From JAJTFW01 sp903922455 (GTDB lineage: Bacteria; Bacteroidota; Bacteroidia; AKYH767-A; OLB10): a stretch of DNA of 64,000 nt. Each line of letters opens with the position of its first letter. Position 1 is the stretch's first letter. The stretch lies in the NCBI GenBank assembly GCA_943329665.2, contig CALQEU020000001.1, positions 1 through 64,000 of the forward strand, read 5' to 3'. The notes below the pieces were generated by a model that saw only the letters and a list, made by a program, of their open reading frames with translations, made no database searches and was not told the DNA's origin. Shown here in pieces: positions 59,582-64,000 of the stretch. Both the position numbers and the translations under genes were made by a program.

Positions 59582-60625
59582 ATGTCAATAAAGCAAAATA
59601 TACGTCATTTAAGCCTGGATGAACTCAAGGATGTTTTCGTTTCCAAAGGGGATAAAGCCTTTCGCGCCAAGCAAGTAAGTGATTGGTTGTGGAATAAATC
59701 GGCCCGTTCTTTTGATGAAATGACTAATTTGTCGAAGGAAACAAGAATCTTACTCGAAGAGAATTTTACCATTAATCCCATCACTATCGAGACCTCTCAG
59801 GTGAGCCGCGATCGTACCATAAAAAATGCTTTTAAGCTGCACGATGGAAATATCGTGGAAGGTGTATTGATTCCTACCGATACCCGTATGACTGCATGCG
59901 TGAGTTCTCAAGTAGGTTGTAGTTTGACTTGTAAATTTTGTGGGACAGGGAAGATGGACCGAGTGCGCAATTTGCATTTTGATGAAATCTATGATCAAGT
60001 AGCCATGATTCGGGACCAAGCTCAATCTAACTACGATATTGCGTTGAGTAATGTAGTGTACATGGGCATGGGTGAACCACTTTTAAATTATGCAAACGTT
60101 TTAAAGAGTATTGAACATATCACTTCACAACAAGGATTGAATATGGCGCCGCGCCGAATTACGGTGAGCACTGCTGGTATTGCTAAGATGATTAAGAAAT
60201 TAGGTGATGATGAAGTAAAGTTTAATCTCGCGCTTTCACTTCATGCAGCAAATGATCAGAAGCGCGATCGCATCATGCCCATCAATGAAAGCAATAAGTT
60301 AGAGGTGTTGGAAGAGTCCTTGAATTATTTTTATGAGAAGACGGGCACAAGAGTCACTTTAGAATATATCGTTTTTAATAATTTTAATGATAGCCTCGAC
60401 GACGCCCGTGAATTAGCCGCTTTTGCGCGTCGTGTGGTAAGTAAAATAAATTTAATTGAGTACAATCCCATTGATGGAGGCGAGTTTCAAAAGACCACCG
60501 AACCTAAAATCAATGCTTTTATGAATGAGCTTTGGAAGCATGGTCATGTGGTTAATCTGCGACGTAGCAGAGGAAAGGATATTGATGCCGCTTGCGGGCA
60601 ACTGGCTAATAAGTCCATCGCTTAA
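59582..60625 (+). CDS. rlmN: 23S rRNA (adenine2503-C2)-methyltransferase
   Basis: A 347-residue radical-SAM methylase acting on A2503 of 23S rRNA (and A37 of some tRNAs). The 4Fe-4S motif CSLTCKFC (about 112-119) is followed by GTGKMDRVRNL; VYMGMGEPLLNY (SAM site), RITVSTAGI, LALSLHAAND and the C-terminal RRSRGKDIDAACGQL with the methyl-carrying Cys near the end are all intact. Single gene with its own promoter. Confidence 0.96.
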   Translation: MSIKQNIRHLSLDELKDVFVSKGDKAFRAKQVSDWLWNKSARSFDEMTNLSKETRILLEENFTINPITIETSQVSRDRTIKNAFKLHDGNIVEGVLIPTDTRMTACVSSQVGCSLTCKFCGTGKMDRVRNLHFDEIYDQVAMIRDQAQSNYDIALSNVVYMGMGEPLLNYANVLKSIEHITSQQGLNMAPRRITVSTAGIAKMIKKLGDDEVKFNLALSLHAANDQKRDRIMPINESNKLEVLEESLNYFYEKTGTRVTLEYIVFNNFNDSLDDARELAAFARRVVSKINLIEYNPIDGGEFQKTTEPKINAFMNELWKHGHVVNLRRSRGKDIDAACGQLANKSIA

Positions 60626-60676
60626 CCTTCTTTTTATTGAATTAATCCCCTCTTTTGATGTAATCAAAAGGTTATC

Positions 60677-60704
60677 TTAACATTGTCTTAATATCATCTT
60701 AACA
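60677..60704. promoter_or_regulatory. Pho-box-like 11-bp-periodic repeats upstream of the porin
   Basis: TTAACA (60677-60682), TTAATA (60688-60693) and TTAACA (60699-60704) are spaced exactly 11 bases apart start to start, the pattern of PhoB/PhoP boxes (TTAACA-N5-TTAACA in Bacillus PhoP). They lie about 80 bases before the predicted start (near 60788). The gene downstream is a phosphate-type porin. Confidence 0.5.
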
Positions 60705-60774
60705 TTAGACGTGTTATTAATGATTTGTTAACGTTGGAGGCTCCTTAGGATGTCATTTAGGTCAGAATTAAAAT

Positions 60775-60782
60775 TATTTTTG
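60775..60782 (+). promoter_or_regulatory. -7 box of the porin gene
   Basis: TATTTTTG is an exact TAnnTTTG match, 26 bases before the ATG at 60809. Confidence 0.5.
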
Positions 60783-60808
60783 GCACAAGGAACTAATCTA
60801 AAATTAAA

Positions 60809-62074
60809 ATGAAAAAATTGTTAAAAAATTGTAGTCTGAAAAGGACTATCGGAGTTAAAAGTATGTTTTTGGTTTTATACATCCTTGTATTAAGTGATAC
60901 TTCTTTATTTGCTCAAAGTACACCAGAGGCAACAACACCAACACCAAAACCAGCAGTTGAAGAGAAATGGTACGATACTTTTAAGATTCGCGGATATTTG
61001 CAAATTCGTTATAATCGTCTATTAGAAACCAACGAAGACTTAAAGTGTGAGCAATGCGATAAGAGTTGGGGAGAAAATGGTGGAATATTTATTCGTCGTG
61101 CTCGAATTATTTTTTCAGGTCAAATTTCGAAACAAGTTTATTTTTATGTGCAACCTGATTTTGCAAGTTCAGTTTCATCAACGAGTTTAAATTTTACCCA
61201 ACTCCGCGATGCTTACATGGATATTGGTATTGATAAGGAAAATGAATTTAGAATTCGTTTGGGTCAAAGTAAGATTCCATTTGGATTTGCCAATTTGCAA
61301 TCTAGTCAAAACCGTTTGCCTTTAGATCGAGACGATGCACTCAATTCTGCGTTTTCGAATGAACGTGACATGGGTGCTTTTTTTTATTGGGCTCCTTCAA
61401 AAAAGCGAAAATTATTAGCGAATCTTGTAAAAACAGGTTTGAAAGGATCCGGTGATTATGGTGTATTTGCTTTTGGTGTTTTCAATGGTCAAACAGCGAA
61501 TAAACCTGATTTAAATAATGAATTGCATATAGTAGGTCGATTAAGTTATCCCATTGAATTGGGTAGCCAAATTATTGAAGCTAGTGTTCAAGGCTATAGC
61601 GGGAAATTTGTGTTAGCGAAGGATCAAATTTCTTCTGGTGTCAAAACAACCAAGGATAAAATTTATACCGATCAACGAGTAGCTGGATCATTTATTTTAT
61701 ATCCGAAGCCATTTGGAATACAAGCGGAATATAATATCGGGGAAGGTCCTGAGTTTAATAAAGCGACAGATTCTATTGAAAACAAAGACTTGTCAGGGGG
61801 ATACGTGATTTTGTCATATATGACAAAAGTGAGAAGTCATATTTTCATTCCATTTGTTCGTTACCAATATTATAATGGTGGAAAGAAACACGAATTGGAT
61901 GCCCGTTCGTATGAAGTGGAGGAAACAGAAATTGGATTGGAGTGGCAGCCCGTTCCCCAATTTGAGTTTGTTGCTATGTTCACCATCTCAAAAAGAAAGT
62001 TTGAAGATAAAGTTTTGAGAGATAATTACCAAGATGGATCATTATTACGTTTACAAGCGCAGATTAATTTCTAA
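60809..62074 (+). CDS. Phosphate-selective porin O/P-like outer membrane protein
   Basis: A 421-residue outer-membrane beta-barrel. The N-terminal signal (FLVLYILVLSDTSLFAQ, cleavage near residue 36) is unusually long, with a basic first 20 residues. The barrel is rich in alternating strands (RGYLQIRYNRL; GIFIRRARIIFSGQISKQVYFYVQPDFAS; RIRLGQSKIPFGFANLQSSQNRLPLDRDDALN) typical of OprO/OprP, which admit phosphate and other anions. A C-x2-C pair (CEQCDK) in an early loop is unusual. Strong terminator downstream. Confidence 0.88.
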   Translation: MKKLLKNCSLKRTIGVKSMFLVLYILVLSDTSLFAQSTPEATTPTPKPAVEEKWYDTFKIRGYLQIRYNRLLETNEDLKCEQCDKSWGENGGIFIRRARIIFSGQISKQVYFYVQPDFASSVSSTSLNFTQLRDAYMDIGIDKENEFRIRLGQSKIPFGFANLQSSQNRLPLDRDDALNSAFSNERDMGAFFYWAPSKKRKLLANLVKTGLKGSGDYGVFAFGVFNGQTANKPDLNNELHIVGRLSYPIELGSQIIEASVQGYSGKFVLAKDQISSGVKTTKDKIYTDQRVAGSFILYPKPFGIQAEYNIGEGPEFNKATDSIENKDLSGGYVILSYMTKVRSHIFIPFVRYQYYNGGKKHELDARSYEVEETEIGLEWQPVPQFEFVAMFTISKRKFEDKVLRDNYQDGSLLRLQAQINF

Positions 62075-62092
62075 GAAGTAAACGGTGAGTCA

Positions 62093-62130
62093 GCCTCGTG
62101 GGATTCTCATGAATCCGACGAGGCTTTTTT
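62093..62130 (+). terminator. Terminator of the porin gene
   Basis: GCCTCGT (62093-62099) pairs with ACGAGGC (62118-62124), extended by the inner GGATTC/GAATCC stem (62101-62106 and 62111-62116), followed by TTTTTT. Confidence 0.9.
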
Positions 62131-62196
62131 AATTATATAACTGCTTTTGTTGTGACTGATGCTGTATTTATACTGCGTAGTTAATAAGCGAAGCAG

Positions 62197-62204
62197 TATC
62201 TTTG
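62197..62204 (+). promoter_or_regulatory. -7 box of the GNAT at 62245
   Basis: TATCTTTG is an exact TAnnTTTG match, 40 bases before the ATG at 62245. Confidence 0.45.
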
Positions 62205-62244
62205 ATGACTTCCTCCGCTTTTATAAGTTTTAAATCCGAAAAAA

Positions 62245-62706
62245 ATGATCATACATACTCAAGTCTTAAACCAACAACAGCAGTTTGAATTATTAAAATG
62301 TTGGAACGAAGTATATCCATTGAATTTGAAATTTGATGATTTGGGTAAAATGAAAATTTACTTTGATGGACTTCAAAAGCTAGAATATTTTCTTTTAATT
62401 GATTCATCAATTCCTGCTACCGCATTTTCTTTTCGATTTATTCGCGATGAAGAATTATGGCTGGCGATGCTCATGCCTCCCGCTATGCAAGGAAAAGGAT
62501 ATGGATCCATATTAATCGAAGAATTAACTGAAAATATCAATTCCATCTCCGCTTGGGTGGTAGACCATGAACGAGATGTGAAGGCAGATGGCTCTCCTTA
62601 CATTTCACCTTTACTATTTTATTTGAAGGAGAGATTTGAAATTCAAGAAGGTGTTCGATTGGAAACCGATACCATCTCTGCAGCGAAGTTGGTCTGGAAA
62701 AAATAG
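62245..62706 (+). CDS. GNAT N-acetyltransferase
   Basis: A 153-residue GNAT-like protein. The acetyl-CoA loop is LAMLMPPAMQGKGYGSILIEEL (about 73-94) with QGKGYG; a long N-terminal helix starts QQQQFELLKCWNEVYP. The C-terminus is short and the substrate is unknown. Followed at 40 bases by a second GNAT gene. Confidence 0.8.
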   Translation: MIIHTQVLNQQQQFELLKCWNEVYPLNLKFDDLGKMKIYFDGLQKLEYFLLIDSSIPATAFSFRFIRDEELWLAMLMPPAMQGKGYGSILIEELTENINSISAWVVDHERDVKADGSPYISPLLFYLKERFEIQEGVRLETDTISAAKLVWKK

Positions 62707-62746
62707 AGTAGGACTCCACTACTTAAAAAGATCTCTTAAATTTGTG

Positions 62747-63298
62747 ATGATGTCAACTCCCCACTTATCGGTTCGTGAAATTTCTCAAGAAGATATTTCA
62801 TCCCTGGTAAATTATTGGCTGAATTCTCCAGATAATTTTTTAGTTAATATGGGAGTTGATCTTTTGAAGTTGCCTTCTCGTGAAGATTTTACAACGATGA
62901 TAGAATCTCAACTGATAACTCCTTATGCTGAGAAAAAATCTTTTGCTGCCATTTGGTTTTATGGCGAAAGGGCTATTGGACATTCAAATATTAGTCCAAT
63001 CGTTTTTGGCGAAGAAGCTTTTGTCCATCTTCATATTTGGAAGCAAGAATTTCGTGGAAATGGATTTGGATTAGAGTGCTTGAGAAAATCCATTCCCATT
63101 TATTTCAACCATTTTAATTTGAAACGAATTTATTGTGAACCTTATGCTTTAAATACTGGTTCTAATAGAACAGTAGAAAAATTGGGTTTTGAATTTGTAA
63201 AGGAATATACCACCATTCCAAGTTGGATTTGTTTTGAGCAACAGGTAAAACGATGGGTGCTTACTCGTGAAATGTTTGATTCTTGGACACATGTTTAG
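62747..63298 (+). CDS. GNAT N-acetyltransferase, RimJ/RimL type
   Basis: A 183-residue GNAT: LSVREISQEDISSLVNYWLNSPDNFLVNMG at the N-terminus, LHIWKQEFRGNGFGLECLRKSIPIYF as the acetyl-CoA loop and CEPYALNTGSNRTVEKLGFEFVKEY as motif B, matching protein- or small-amine-acetylating RimJ/RimL relatives. Two adjacent ATGs (62747, 62750) are possible; the frame is open further up, overlapping the previous gene, but without family-like sequence. It overlaps the MFS gene by 8 bases. Confidence 0.82.
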   Translation: MMSTPHLSVREISQEDISSLVNYWLNSPDNFLVNMGVDLLKLPSREDFTTMIESQLITPYAEKKSFAAIWFYGERAIGHSNISPIVFGEEAFVHLHIWKQEFRGNGFGLECLRKSIPIYFNHFNLKRIYCEPYALNTGSNRTVEKLGFEFVKEYTTIPSWICFEQQVKRWVLTREMFDSWTHV

Positions 63299-64000
63299 AA
63301 CACAGTTCTCAAAAAATGTTTGGCTCTTGGGGCTTATCAGTCTCTTCGCCGATATTTCAAGTGAGTTGTTGTATCCCATTCTTCCCTTGTATTTAAAAGA
63401 AGCTGGCTATTCGATGCTTGCGTTGGGATTGTTGGAAGGAATTGCGAATGTAATTGCCGGAGTTTCTAAAGGCTATTTTGGACATCAGTCGGATGTGTTG
63501 CAACGTCGTTCTGTTTTTGTAAAATGGGGCTATGGACTTTCTACACTCGGAAAAATATTGATGATCGGCTCTCCCGATTTACTGAGAATTTTTTCTGGTA
63601 GAATTACGGATCGTTTTGGAAAAGGAATTCGAACAGCTCCACGCGATTCTTTGTTGTCGATGGAATCAACTCCAGAAACAAGAGCTGCCGTGTTTGGTTT
63701 TCATCGCGGACTCGATACACTCGGAGCTGCCATTGGACCTTCCTTAGCGTTAGTGTGGCTTTGGTGGATGCCTGGCGATTATTCAACTTTGTTCACCATT
63801 GCATTTATTCCGGCTGTAATTAGTATGCTATTGGCCTTTCGTTTGAAAGAGAAAAAAGTGAACACTCAAGTAAATGCTAAATCTCATGTCGGATTTTTTT
63901 CTTATTTCAACTATTGGAAAACGAGTCATCAGAGCTTCCGGAAATTTTTATTTCCGTTGATGTTGTTTGCATTGGTAAATAGTCCGGATGTGTTTTTGTT
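63291..64000 (+). CDS. MFS transporter (partial, cut by window end)
   Basis: The first 236 codons of a major facilitator protein. The N-terminal helix WLLGLISLFADISSELLYPILPLYL, the loop GRITDRFGKGIRTAPRDSLL (cytoplasmic TM2-3/TM4-type motif, RxGKGxRTxPRD) and FHRGLDTLGAAIGPSLALVW match the RxPRD-type MFS subfamily found in Bacteroidota. At least five TM segments lie in the window. The start ATG at 63291 overlaps the GNAT stop codon (ATGTTTAG). The gene continues past base 64000. Confidence 0.85.
   Translation, partial: MFRTQFSKNVWLLGLISLFADISSELLYPILPLYLKEAGYSMLALGLLEGIANVIAGVSKGYFGHQSDVLQRRSVFVKWGYGLSTLGKILMIGSPDLLRIFSGRITDRFGKGIRTAPRDSLLSMESTPETRAAVFGFHRGLDTLGAAIGPSLALVWLWWMPGDYSTLFTIAFIPAVISMLLAFRLKEKKVNTQVNAKSHVGFFSYFNYWKTSHQSFRKFLFPLMLFALVNSPDVFL

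Noticed and set aside
60652..60670. Hairpin CTTTTGAT/ATCAAAAG after rlmN as a terminator
   Set aside because: The 8-base stem is perfect, but no T run follows on either strand; kept only as a possible regulatory palindrome near the porin promoter.
62636..62746. N-terminal extension of the second GNAT
   Set aside because: It overlaps the 3' end of the previous gene and encodes no family-like residues; the adjacent ATGs at 62747/62750 fit the domain start.

Overview
The window is AT-rich chromosomal DNA from a member of the Bacteroidota. This rests on gliding/type IX secretion genes (gldD, a T9SS-type sorting tail, a CHU_C-like tail), DUF4468, DUF3098 and DUF3108 proteins, a 30-residue AURKAIP1/COX24-type basic ribosomal protein, the ftsX-DUF3098-uppP-truB-queA order, and many promoters with the Bacteroidota -7 element TAnnTTTG rather than a TATAAT box. 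A flavobacterial-like lineage is plausible, but genus cannot be read from the sequence. I see no rRNA, tRNA, IS element, prophage or CRISPR array.

Layout. 1-4.2 kb: palindromic repeats, an ATZ/TRZ-type amidohydrolase, a DUF4468 protein and a LysM-tailed D-Ala-D-Ala carboxypeptidase. 4.2-8.9 kb (minus): ispD, queA, truB, uppP, DUF3098, ftsX. 8.9-14.3 kb: leuS, scpB, a DUF3108 protein and asd. 14.4-17 kb: a large secreted lamin-tail protein. 17.2-22.2 kb (minus): a tight seven-gene photolyase/cryptochrome operon: SDR, DUF2071, TIGR03643, an FAD-binding photolyase-domain protein, flavin reductase, a 48-residue DUF2256 protein, and an FeS-BCP-type photolyase without the C-terminal cysteines. 22.2-24.5 kb: a start-less pentapeptide-repeat reading frame, two more DUF4468 genes and several tiny proteins. 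24.7-27.7 kb (minus): SRPBCC, peroxiredoxin, SOUL heme protein, a secreted hypothetical protein with an apparent frameshift, and an AlkB-type dioxygenase. 27.9-30.9 kb (minus): rng, the mS38-like protein, a TPR protein and HU. 31-38.7 kb: mutY, ssb, gldD, alpha/beta hydrolase, GNAT, aspartate kinase, heme A synthase, a DinB-fold protein and DUF3267. 38.8-40.8 kb: DsbD-type reductase. 40.9-48.6 kb: a clade II nitrous oxide reductase operon (cytochrome c, nosZ, membrane-NosL fusion, nosD, fasciclin, nosF, nosY) divergent from an Rrf2 regulator. 48.7-56.2 kb (minus): T9SS beta-propeller protein, lpd, lnt, GT39-like protein and PQQ sugar dehydrogenase. 56.3-64 kb (plus): dipeptide epimerase, GNATs, radA, rlmN, a phosphate-type porin and an MFS transporter cut by the window end.

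Most interesting: (i) the photolyase operon, which combines an apparently permuted photolyase-domain protein, a photolyase without Fe-S ligands, an SDR whose catalytic Tyr is Val, and two tiny partner proteins; a photo-oxidative-stress-like gene set follows it; (ii) the nos operon, with a NosL fused to a membrane domain through a retained lipobox-like segment, an inserted fasciclin lipoprotein, and inverted repeats next to the Rrf2 gene; (iii) -7 boxes 4-6 bases before the start codon of several genes, implying leaderless or near-leaderless transcripts and correcting some starts; (iv) 11-bp-periodic Pho-box-like repeats upstream of the phosphate-type porin.
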